From Geobacteraceae bacterium GWC2_53_11 (GTDB lineage: Bacteria; Desulfobacterota; Desulfuromonadia; Geobacterales; Pseudopelobacteraceae): a stretch of DNA of 46,407 bases. The notes beneath the pieces are model-generated. The model was given only the letters and a program-made list of their open reading frames with translations. It did no database searches and had not been told where the DNA came from. Positions 18,210 to 25,878 of the stretch are shown in pieces (position 1 is the first letter of the stretch; every line of letters begins with the position of its first letter). The position numbers and the translations under genes are program-made. The stretch is taken from assembly GCA_001802645.1 (NCBI GenBank), contig MGZJ01000077.1, positions 68,108 through 114,514 on the forward strand, given 5' to 3'.

Positions 18210-18590
18210 TTATTGTTCAGGTGTTGTTCTCAGTCCCGCCGCAATATTGAAATCAATATCAATGACAATAGAGAGTTTCTCCGGGTCAGGAAAAGCAATT
18301 ACCTCAAACAGGCGCTTATCAATAAAAAGGCTAAGATTAAGGATGTCATCGCGTAGATTTTTAGGAAGAGGATTCTCCGGGTCGGAAAGCTCGGCTTGAA
18401 AGAAACTCCATATCTTCTGATTAAATTTAACCGCCTCCAGTAACTTTGAATCACGATCAGGAGCATCCCAGTTGTCCTTGACGCTTTTCAGCATAAGTCC
18501 TGCGCGAGCAAGTACCGAAGCTTCAAGCTCCCGTCCGCTTAAACTCTCCTTCTGATTTGCTGTATAGGCATTAACCGAGTTTTGTTGCAT
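18210..18590 (-). CDS. flaF: Flagellar biosynthesis protein FlaF
   Basis: This ~126-residue protein has the FlaF signature: AYTANQKESLSGRELEA at the N terminus, FNQKIWSFFQAELSDPENPL, LRDDILNLSLFIDKRLFEV and an IDFNIAAGL ending. In Alphaproteobacteria FlaF promotes flagellin translation and secretion, in balance with FlbT. The ATG at this position has GAGGAG about 10 nt upstream; a TTG two codons earlier is also possible. It overlaps the flbT end, so the two are translationally coupled, and the operon ends at the terminator just beyond. Confidence 0.9.
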   Translation of the reverse strand: MQQNSVNAYTANQKESLSGRELEASVLARAGLMLKSVKDNWDAPDRDSKLLEAVKFNQKIWSFFQAELSDPENPLPKNLRDDILNLSLFIDKRLFEVIAFPDPEKLSIVIDIDFNIAAGLRTTPEQ

Positions 18591-18969
18591 GATCAATTAG
18601 CTCCTCTTCGTAGGAAATCAGTTTTTTTGCAACTTTCAAGGCAGGATAGAAATTTGAGGCGACAATATACGCGCTTATTTCGGAAATCAAGTCCTTTGTA
18701 CTGGGTGCAGCGGTGAGTACATCCCTAACTAAGTCCCAGTACACCTGAGCAAGCTCTGGGGTCAAACCGTCACCGATATACATCAACTGAATAACAAGAT
18801 AAATTTTCTTACACGGAGACGTTGCATCCGCTTCGGTCAGAATATCCTTCTGTCTCAGAAGCGTCACCTGATTTTCAATCTGTAGATGGGCAACTGTAGA
18901 GCCGTTTTTTATCACCGCTCCAGCCAATATAACCCGCTCTCCCGGCTTCAAGGTCAGTACGAGCGGCAT
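18571..18969 (-). CDS. flbT: Flagellin post-transcriptional regulator FlbT
   Basis: This 132-residue protein matches FlbT in length and features: MPLVLTLKPGERVILAGAVI, a central helix region LVIQLMYIGDGLTPELAQVY and FYPALKVAKKLISYEEEL near the end. In Caulobacter FlbT associates with the flagellin mRNA 5' leader and limits its translation or stability until the hook is complete. Its start lies one base after the stop of the unknown protein upstream, and it overlaps flaF. The set is unusual outside Alphaproteobacteria. Confidence 0.92.
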   Translation of the reverse strand: MPLVLTLKPGERVILAGAVIKNGSTVAHLQIENQVTLLRQKDILTEADATSPCKKIYLVIQLMYIGDGLTPELAQVYWDLVRDVLTAAPSTKDLISEISAYIVASNFYPALKVAKKLISYEEELIDHATKLG

Positions 18970-18970
18970 C

Positions 18971-19603
18971 TTAGCTCCCTGTAATTGATTTGCTCATGGA
19001 GTCTTGAACCAAACCAATTTGACTGGAAATAACGTCCAGTTGTTTCGCGGCCGCATTCACATGAGAATCCGGGGCATCAAGTGGTAGAGTAGGTGTTTGG
19101 ACAGTGCTGTTGGCACCGCTAAAAAGATCACCCCAAAGATGTTTGACCGTTTCATAGATCGGAGCTGGCGGCGCAGGAACCATTAAGCTCATTATCTGTT
19201 TTTTCAGTGAGGAATAACTCATCAGCTGATCAATTCGTTCCTTACTTTCAATCGAATAGGGGGGATAGATCTTAATGATCTGGTCAAGCGACGACTTCAT
19301 GTCTGTCACGATAGCTGCAGTTGCTTTCAATCCCTCATTGGTCTGACGAAGGTTGGTTGCAACTGAATTGAGAAAATCGGAAATTGTCCCCATTTTTTGC
19401 AATGTATCAACGGTCTTCTTGGACAGCTCTACATTGATAGAAACCTTGTCACCCGCAATTGATTGAACGGTATTCTCTTTGCTCGCTTTCTGGGCATCCT
19501 GATGCTGCGCAGTTTTTGGTGCCAGCATCTGCTGAACGCCGGTTTGCTGCAATTGAATAGCAGTTGCAGCTGCCAGTCGTTGATCATTACCTTCAATTCT
19601 CAT
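18971..19603 (-). CDS. Unknown protein between flagellin and flbT
   Basis: This ~210-residue soluble protein has no signal peptide or membrane segment. The start at MRIEGNDQRL is chosen because GAGGTGA lies about 5 nt upstream; a GTG three codons earlier is possible. It is Gln/Ala-rich at the N terminus and has a long predicted helical tract (TVDTLQKMGTISDFLNSVAT and following), a Pro-rich linker (PAPPAPIYE) and a helical C terminus. I do not recognise a family. Its position, 88 nt after flagellin and one base before flbT, suggests a flagellin-specific role such as chaperone or assembly regulator. That is inference only. Confidence 0.8.
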   Translation of the reverse strand: MRIEGNDQRLAAATAIQLQQTGVQQMLAPKTAQHQDAQKASKENTVQSIAGDKVSINVELSKKTVDTLQKMGTISDFLNSVATNLRQTNEGLKATAAIVTDMKSSLDQIIKIYPPYSIESKERIDQLMSYSSLKKQIMSLMVPAPPAPIYETVKHLWGDLFSGANSTVQTPTLPLDAPDSHVNAAAKQLDVISSQIGLVQDSMSKSITGS

Positions 19604-19633
19604 ATTCGTCACCTCACGAAGCTTGAATACGCA

Positions 19634-19661
19634 AGCGGGGAGAGGTTGCCCTCTCCCCGCT
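19634..19661 (-). terminator. Intercistronic hairpin after flagellin
   Basis: A 12-bp GC-rich stem, AGCGGGGAGAGG with its complement CCTCTCCCCGCT, surrounds a 4-nt loop. It is located 30 nt after the flagellin stop on the minus strand. There is no good T tract, so it may act as a partial terminator or as a 3' stabiliser that raises flagellin mRNA above the downstream genes. Confidence 0.6.
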
Positions 19662-19690
19662 CAGGTTTAAATTCGCCTTTTCAGTTACGA

Positions 19691-20527
19691 CTAGAAGAGT
19701 CTGAGAACTGACTGTGCTGCCTGAGAAGAGAGGCTCAGAGCGGTAGTGCCCAGAGACTGACGAGTCTGCAGCATCAGCATGTTGGCGCCTTCATTGTTCA
19801 TGTCGGCCAGCGTCAAGTTATCGGCACCAGTCTGAAGAGTGGCAATCAGGTTGTTTGTGAAGTCCTGACGGGCAGTAACAACAGACAGGTTACTTGCCAA
19901 CGATGTAGACGTGGTTCGCAGCGTATTGAGTGCAGATTCCATAATTGCCAAGTCGGATGTTGCAGATTGAACGCCCACGCCAGCTGCGGCGCTCCACGAG
20001 TTACCAGCAGTTGCATCCAAATTCAAGCCGGTAGCGCTGGTGTCTGTTCCTGCAATACTAAGGGTTGCAACATCGGTTGTTTCGCTGAACTGAACTGTAA
20101 GCGAACCACCTGTCAGCAGGTTTGTGCCACGATAGCCAGAGTCGCTTGCCAGAGTGGTTATCTGCTCCTGAATCGCTGTATACTGGTTGTAATAGGCTTC
20201 CTGATTAGTAGTGTTGCTGGTCCCTGCTGCAGCACTTGCAAGACCTTTGGCGGAGTTGATCAGAGCGGTAATAGCAGAGATACCGGCATCAGCTGCCTTA
20301 ACAGTCTGGATCGCCTCTGTCATGCCGTCTTTGCGGTCATTCAAGTCACTTGCACGAGCCATGTGGCTCTGAGCGGCAAAAAAGTTGGTCGGGTTGTCAA
20401 GTGCCGAGTTTACCTTTTTACCAGTACTCAGTCTGTCTTGAGTTGTTGTCAACTGTGCGGAGGTCTTCTGGAGTGCAAGAAGGTTGTTCCTCATGCCTGT
20501 GGTAAGGGAGATGTCTGAGATTGCCAT
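19691..20527 (-). CDS. Flagellin (alphaproteobacterial-type)
   Basis: This is a 278-residue flagellin with the usual conserved ends. The N-terminal D0/D1 region includes LALQKTSAQLTTTQDRLSTG and KKVNSALDNPTNFFAAQSH; the C-terminal D0 region includes ANMLMLQTRQSLGTTALSLS and ends QAAQSVLRLF. The short middle is Thr/Ser/Ala-rich and would be the exposed domain and likely glycosylation target. The C terminus and short length resemble alphaproteobacterial flagellins, consistent with flbT and flaF downstream. It is exported by the flagellar type III apparatus, so it has no signal peptide. AAGGAG precedes the ATG and a sigma28-like -10 lies upstream. Confidence 0.96.
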   Translation of the reverse strand: MAISDISLTTGMRNNLLALQKTSAQLTTTQDRLSTGKKVNSALDNPTNFFAAQSHMARASDLNDRKDGMTEAIQTVKAADAGISAITALINSAKGLASAAAGTSNTTNQEAYYNQYTAIQEQITTLASDSGYRGTNLLTGGSLTVQFSETTDVATLSIAGTDTSATGLNLDATAGNSWSAAAGVGVQSATSDLAIMESALNTLRTTSTSLASNLSVVTARQDFTNNLIATLQTGADNLTLADMNNEGANMLMLQTRQSLGTTALSLSSQAAQSVLRLF

Positions 20528-20562
20528 GGTGGTACTCCTTTTCTGAGTTTATGCCGACATTT

Positions 20563-20592
20563 TTATCGGCGGCGCATTCTGCGCTTACTTAA
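20563..20592 (-). promoter_or_regulatory. Sigma28-like promoter of flagellin
   Basis: On the minus strand GCCGATAA, a perfect sigma28 -10 element, lies about 36 nt before the flagellin start. The upstream TTAAGTAA resembles a -35 but is spaced about 14 nt from it rather than the usual 11. The -10 is convincing; the -35 is weak. Confidence 0.5.
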
Positions 20593-20617
20593 CGTATCGA
20601 CTATTGCTGAAAACACT

Positions 20618-23600
20618 TTAGGAGAAAATTACGTCGGCAGCAGATTGTTTATGTTCATTTTGCAAGCGACAGAACAGAGCTTCGCGAACCTCTTGCATTA
20701 CCGTGTGCCAGTCGCCTGAAGCCGGTTGTCTGAACAGACGCATGGTTGGATACCAGGGTGAGTCTGCACGTTGTTGCAGCCAGCGCCATTCTGCCCCAAA
20801 CGGCAGCAGGGTCCATGTTGTGACTCCCATGGCTCCCGCCAGATGGGCGACCGCAGTATCGATGGAAATCACGAGATCAAAATTTTTGATAAGAGCCGCT
20901 GTGTCGGCAAAATCGTGAAGTTCGGCGGTAAAATCAGCAACTTGCTGGCCAAACGTACATTCGCTGAGTTGTTCAATACCTACACCGATCTGGAGATTAT
21001 AGAATTCGCAGTTTGGCACTGCCAGCAGCGGAGTGAATGCAGCAAGCGGGCAAGAACGCTTGCGATTCAGTATTTGATCCTGCCGGGCAAACCAAACTAT
21101 CCCGATTCGGAAAGCCTTTGGCGGGTCCAAGCGCAGGCGCCAGGTATCAACGTCGCTTTGATCAGGGTAAAGATACGGCACAGACGCCGGAATAGATTCC
21201 ACACTTGTGTTAAATACAAATGGTAATGAAAGAAGCGGCAAGTGACAGTCAAAATGGGGCAGCGGATCTCCGGAAACAATTATCTCTATTCCTGTTAGTG
21301 ATGACAGTAATCGTTTCAGCAAAACAGACTGGCACTCAATGACAACCGTGCCACCCAGCTCCGCAACCAGGAGGGCATACCGTGCGAATTGAATGGTGTC
21401 TCCAAAACCTTGTTCGCAGTGCAGCAAAATTGTTTTTCCCTCTAAAGGAGAACCATCCCATCGGGGCTGGGGGCAATCACGCCGGGATGTAGGCTTATTT
21501 TTCTTGAGGCGCCATTCGTATTCACGCCACCCCTCAAGAAACTCCCCTTTTGTCAGAAGGGCGAGTGACAGATTCCAGTGCCCCTCCGCAAAGGTAGGAT
21601 CATGTGTGAGAAGCCGGTGATACACTCGTATTTCTTCATCTATTCGATCTTGAGAATGAAACAGTATACCAATATTGTTGAGAAGTGCAGGGTCTTCCGG
21701 GGCAAGTAAGAGTGCCTCACGAAAGCAATCCTCCGCATTATTGAACTGCCCGGCTAGATGATACGACAATCCCATCCGGTTAAAGGTGCTGGCTCGTCTT
21801 GGCTCTAGGGCCAATGCTTTATGATACGAGTGAATAGCACCTGCAAAATTTTCCTGACCATGCTGTGAATCACCCAGCCCCTGCCACGCATACACATTAT
21901 GTTGATCAAGCGCTATTGCAGCAGCGAAACATTCTTCAGCACGGATATAGTACCCTTGCTCTTTGCAGAGTTCTCCCAGACACAGTAGCGCCGGTACAAA
22001 GTCAGGAGCCAATGCCAGTGTCTGTTCATAGCAGGAGATAGCGGCAGCCGGATTGCCAAATGAGCGGCAACTGTTCCCCATATTAAAAAAAGCCTGCATA
22101 TAATCAGGGCGGAGGGTTATGGCCGTTCGATAGCGGGCAAGTGCCTCTTCATACTTGTGCTGGGCATCTTGGGCAACACCCAGATTGCATAAAACTTCGG
22201 CATTATTTGGATCAAGGCTGAGAGCCTTCAAAAAAACTTTCTCGGCATCAGCGGCAAACCCTTGACGTAACAGCTCAGCTCCACGTTGGAAATAAAATCC
22301 TGCTCCACCACTATTCAGTTGCGTAAGCTCTTCTTTGACTCGATCAACAACCCCTGCCCAGTCTCCCGCAGTCGATTGTCTAAAGATCTTCATGGTCGGA
22401 TACCAGAGGGAATCTGATCGGTCCAGCTGCCAACGCCAGTCAGAGACAAATGGCAACAATAACCAGACCGGTTTTCCCATGGCACCTGCAAGATGCGCTA
22501 CGGCAGTGTCTACGCTAATTACCAGGTCAAGATTGGCAATAAGGGCAGCGGTGTCAGAAAAGTCTGAGACCTGCTTGGTGTAGTCATGTACTGTGCCCTC
22601 GGGTGGAAGTGATGACAGTTCTTCAGCGCCTTTACCGAACTGCAAAGAGTAGATGTCCAGTTCGGAGAGAGAGAATAACGACAGACATTCGTTAAACGGA
22701 ATTGATCTTTTCGGGTCAGGATACTCCTGGCCCGCCCACGTCAAAGCAACCTTTAGATGGGTATTTGAAGAAGTTTTTCCTCGCCATCCAGCGACCTTTA
22801 TTGGATCAGGGTGAATATAGGGAGTTGTATTAGGGATTGTCTCCGAAGTTGTTTTAAACAGAAACGGAAGGCTTAATACGGGTATGTGTACATCAAATTC
22901 AGGGAGGGGCCCATTTCTGTCAACGGACTGACAGACTCCCTCTATAGATGACAATAACGATACCAGTTCAGGCAGTGCACAAACAATCACACGCCCTCCC
23001 GTAGCGGTTGCCAGCGGAGCATAGCGCACAAACTGGATCATATCGCCGCGCCCCTGCTCCATGTGGATCAGTAATGTCCTGCCGTCAAGAGGTGAGCCAT
23101 CCCACAGAGGGCGTCCCAGCGCAGGTATTCTGGAGGTGAACCTTTTGGATTTCCAGCGCCACTCGTATTCCCTCCACCCGTCAGGCAAATTGCCCTGTCG
23201 CAACAGAAGCATGCCAAACAGCCAATGAGCATCGGCATAGGTTGGGTCGCAGTGTATTGCCGTACGGACCGATTTGAGAGCGTCCTGATAAAGTCCGCAT
23301 AATGAAAGTGCATCGGCAAGATTGTAGTGAGCCTTGGCAAACAGAGGATCAAGAGTTGTGGCAGCCTGATAGTACGTGATTGATTCCTGCACACGTCCCA
23401 GAAGCTGTAACACTACTCCCAGTGCATACTGAGGATCGGGGAGCTCAGGAGCCTGGCTGACAATTCGGCGAAAACACTTTTCAGCACCAACATAATCCCC
23501 ACTCTCTTTGAGCCGTACCCCGAGGTCGTAGCAGGTTTGTATATCCAAAGGTTCACGTTTCGGAAGATCCGCTACCGACCGAGGCACCTGTTTTTGAAGC

Positions 23601-24724
23601 GCCTGAACGACTTCCGCGACAACAGACTGCCAGTCGCCCGCCGTTGGTTGCCGGAATAGGCGCATGGTTGGGTACCAGGGAGAATCAGAGCGGTCGCTCA
23701 TCCAGCGCCAATCTGCTGCACATGGCAACATCAACCACGTCGGTTTTCCCAGGGCACCGGCAAGGTGTGCTACGGCGGAGTCAATAGTGATAACGAGATC
23801 CAGATTGGTAATCAGTGCGGAAGTATCATCAAAATCCCTGATATCCGCAGTCAGATCGATAATTTTTTCTGAAAACAGTTCAGGCAACGGGAAACGCTCT
23901 TTGTCTCCTATTTGCAGGGAAAAAATGTTTATTCCGGCAACAGTCAATAGTGGCGTAAGAAATGCTGGAGGGCAGGAACGATTGGGGTAAGGCATTTCCT
24001 TCCCAGCCCACACCAAGCCGATGCGGAAATTATCACCGGTCTTGCCAAGTTTTTCCTGCCATGCGGCAAGCCTTTGTGAAGATGCGGCAAGATAGGGCGT
24101 TTGGCAGGGGAGAGAGTCTACTGTTGTTCCTAATAGATGAGGAAGGCTGAGAAGGCGGACATAGTAATCGGTAGTCGGCAAGCTTGATGTCTTTTCAATA
24201 ACACGTTCAACTCCTTGCAACGATGCCATGAGAGAGACCAATGGTTGCTGCACCTCCAACACGACCCGCCCGTCAAATTTCGCCAGGAGAGGAATGAAAC
24301 GAGCAAACATGATAGAATCACCCAAGCCCTGCTCGCAGTAGACGAGGAGAGTGCGGCCATTCAGAGGGGCGCCGTCCCACAGAGGTTGGGTGTAGGTGCG
24401 TATGTCGATTTCTTTCTTGGAGACTAGACGGTATTCATAATCCGCAAAGCCGTTTGTATAATCACCCTTACGCAATAGGTGCGCTGCACGGTTAAAGTGT
24501 GCTTCGGCACAGTCCGGAAATACCGCCAAAACTGATTCGTAACAGTGAAGCGCTTCCTCATTGCGTCCCTGTGCACTCAATACATAGCCAAGATTCAGTT
24601 GCGTTTCGAGGGAGTTGGGAGCCAACAGCAACGCTTGCCGGAAACAGAATTCTGCGTTTGTGTAGTTGCTCTGTGAGATAGCTGCAACACCCGCATTAAA
24701 CCAGGACTCAGGGGTGTGAGGCAC
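20618..24724 (-). CDS. Giant protein with three tandem TPR-glycosyltransferase modules
   Basis: This 1368-residue protein is built from three copies of the TPR + GT9-like architecture seen singly in the plus-strand gene at 16.8 kb. Module 1 covers about residues 1-390, module 2 about 391-805 and module 3 about 806-1368 (with the longest TPR array, seven or more units). Each catalytic part has the same landmarks: EQGLGDS/EQGRGDM/EQGFGDT, then D(S/T)AVAHLAGA(L/M)G, then (D/E)WRW and WYPTM(R/K). Modules 1 and 2 have VWAGKE/TWAGQE in the central loop, while module 3 has VWFARQDQ, so its specificity may differ. GTG is the start and shares its G with the TAG stop of the methyltransferase upstream. 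I infer sequential sugar addition, perhaps on flagellin; the acceptor is unproven. Confidence 0.9.
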   Translation of the reverse strand: MPHTPESWFNAGVAAISQSNYTNAEFCFRQALLLAPNSLETQLNLGYVLSAQGRNEEALHCYESVLAVFPDCAEAHFNRAAHLLRKGDYTNGFADYEYRLVSKKEIDIRTYTQPLWDGAPLNGRTLLVYCEQGLGDSIMFARFIPLLAKFDGRVVLEVQQPLVSLMASLQGVERVIEKTSSLPTTDYYVRLLSLPHLLGTTVDSLPCQTPYLAASSQRLAAWQEKLGKTGDNFRIGLVWAGKEMPYPNRSCPPAFLTPLLTVAGINIFSLQIGDKERFPLPELFSEKIIDLTADIRDFDDTSALITNLDLVITIDSAVAHLAGALGKPTWLMLPCAADWRWMSDRSDSPWYPTMRLFRQPTAGDWQSVVAEVVQALQKQVPRSVADLPKREPLDIQTCYDLGVRLKESGDYVGAEKCFRRIVSQAPELPDPQYALGVVLQLLGRVQESITYYQAATTLDPLFAKAHYNLADALSLCGLYQDALKSVRTAIHCDPTYADAHWLFGMLLLRQGNLPDGWREYEWRWKSKRFTSRIPALGRPLWDGSPLDGRTLLIHMEQGRGDMIQFVRYAPLATATGGRVIVCALPELVSLLSSIEGVCQSVDRNGPLPEFDVHIPVLSLPFLFKTTSETIPNTTPYIHPDPIKVAGWRGKTSSNTHLKVALTWAGQEYPDPKRSIPFNECLSLFSLSELDIYSLQFGKGAEELSSLPPEGTVHDYTKQVSDFSDTAALIANLDLVISVDTAVAHLAGAMGKPVWLLLPFVSDWRWQLDRSDSLWYPTMKIFRQSTAGDWAGVVDRVKEELTQLNSGGAGFYFQRGAELLRQGFAADAEKVFLKALSLDPNNAEVLCNLGVAQDAQHKYEEALARYRTAITLRPDYMQAFFNMGNSCRSFGNPAAAISCYEQTLALAPDFVPALLCLGELCKEQGYYIRAEECFAAAIALDQHNVYAWQGLGDSQHGQENFAGAIHSYHKALALEPRRASTFNRMGLSYHLAGQFNNAEDCFREALLLAPEDPALLNNIGILFHSQDRIDEEIRVYHRLLTHDPTFAEGHWNLSLALLTKGEFLEGWREYEWRLKKNKPTSRRDCPQPRWDGSPLEGKTILLHCEQGFGDTIQFARYALLVAELGGTVVIECQSVLLKRLLSSLTGIEIIVSGDPLPHFDCHLPLLSLPFVFNTSVESIPASVPYLYPDQSDVDTWRLRLDPPKAFRIGIVWFARQDQILNRKRSCPLAAFTPLLAVPNCEFYNLQIGVGIEQLSECTFGQQVADFTAELHDFADTAALIKNFDLVISIDTAVAHLAGAMGVTTWTLLPFGAEWRWLQQRADSPWYPTMRLFRQPASGDWHTVMQEVREALFCRLQNEHKQSAADVIFS

Positions 24725-25878
24725 TATTTATTCTCCCGCAAATGGGTCGTTTTCCCTAACCTATCGAAAAGACTTTCTTCATTTGCAGGCACTACGTTGC
24801 ATATTACCCGCAACCTATTAAAGTCTGCGGGACAATTGAGTGAAAGATAATAGCGAACAATCTCATCGTAATTATCAGCGAGAACGGTTGATGTTGCATC
24901 CAGGTTTGTCACGACACCCAATCCAGACGGTTTGGCCGGGATAGTCACGATTTCCAGATCAGGTCTGAAAGCTTTCAGGCAGGGGATGATTCTCCAGACA
25001 TCTCCGGTCCAGAAGCCGGTGCAGCGCTCGCGCTCGGCAACAATGGGTGCTATCGGCAGACAATCGTGAATCAGAATCACTGAATTTTTACCGGCATATC
25101 GCTCCAGGTTAATGAAGTCCTTCAGGGCCTGCTCAAACAGGTGCAGCCCATCAATGAAAGCCAAATCAAAGGTTTCTTGACCGATAACAGTCCGCAAGTC
25201 GTGGCGGGCAAAAAAATCATCGCTGGTCAGCGGGAAAAGCGTGGCTGGGCCATTGGGGCAGACATAGTTCAGCTTTTCCCACGCTCCTTGGTAAGGATCT
25301 ATACCGATTGTCACTGTATTGGAGCCGGCCAAAGCAAGTGATCTCCCATGCCCGAGGCCGATCTCGACATAGCTGGAAGGGCGCAGCAATTGTTGAAAGC
25401 GTTGCAGCCAATAATAGTAATCCGGGCCCGGCATCTCCCGTTCTGCCGTTAGCATGAAAAATGTCTCTCGAGAGCCATTCGAGGTTGGCGCAAGGGTCTG
25501 GGCATGCTCGTACGCCTCCAGTGCGCCGGACAAATTACCCAGTGACTTCTGAATCCTGGCCTGAAGCACGTGTAACATGGCAAGATCGGGTTCCAGTAAA
25601 AGTGCGGAATCAACCACCTCGGCCGCAGCCGGGAAACACCGGCGATGAAAGAGGATAAGAGCAAGGAAATAAAGGGTCATTACCGGTGTTTGCTGGGCTA
25701 CGAGTACGAGGCGACGGATGGCATCCACCTGTTTCCGGTAGCCGAGCTCTTCATAGAAAAGCAACGCTTCGAATACAAGTTCGTATTCAGACATGGCACA
25801 GGCTATGTTTCCTTCTTTCTGAAGAACAACTGCCCTCTGGATCTGCCTCTCCAACTTATTGAGCATAAAATTGATCAT
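24724..25878 (-). CDS. TPR-like N-terminal region fused to a class I methyltransferase
   Basis: This 384-residue protein has an N-terminal helical region with TPR-like units (residues about 5-140, including LHVLQARIQKSLGNLSGALE) and a Methyltransf_24-like SAM domain. The SAM-binding motif I is YVEIGLGHGRSLALAG, and FDLAFIDGLHLFEQALKDF follows as the acidic/post-motif stretch. It probably O- or N-methylates a sugar or peptide in the same pathway as its neighbours. It overlaps the preceding glycosyltransferase stop by one base (TAATG) and the next gene start by one base, so it is tightly coupled within the operon. Confidence 0.85.
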   Translation of the reverse strand: MINFMLNKLERQIQRAVVLQKEGNIACAMSEYELVFEALLFYEELGYRKQVDAIRRLVLVAQQTPVMTLYFLALILFHRRCFPAAAEVVDSALLLEPDLAMLHVLQARIQKSLGNLSGALEAYEHAQTLAPTSNGSRETFFMLTAEREMPGPDYYYWLQRFQQLLRPSSYVEIGLGHGRSLALAGSNTVTIGIDPYQGAWEKLNYVCPNGPATLFPLTSDDFFARHDLRTVIGQETFDLAFIDGLHLFEQALKDFINLERYAGKNSVILIHDCLPIAPIVAERERCTGFWTGDVWRIIPCLKAFRPDLEIVTIPAKPSGLGVVTNLDATSTVLADNYDEIVRYYLSLNCPADFNRLRVICNVVPANEESLFDRLGKTTHLRENK

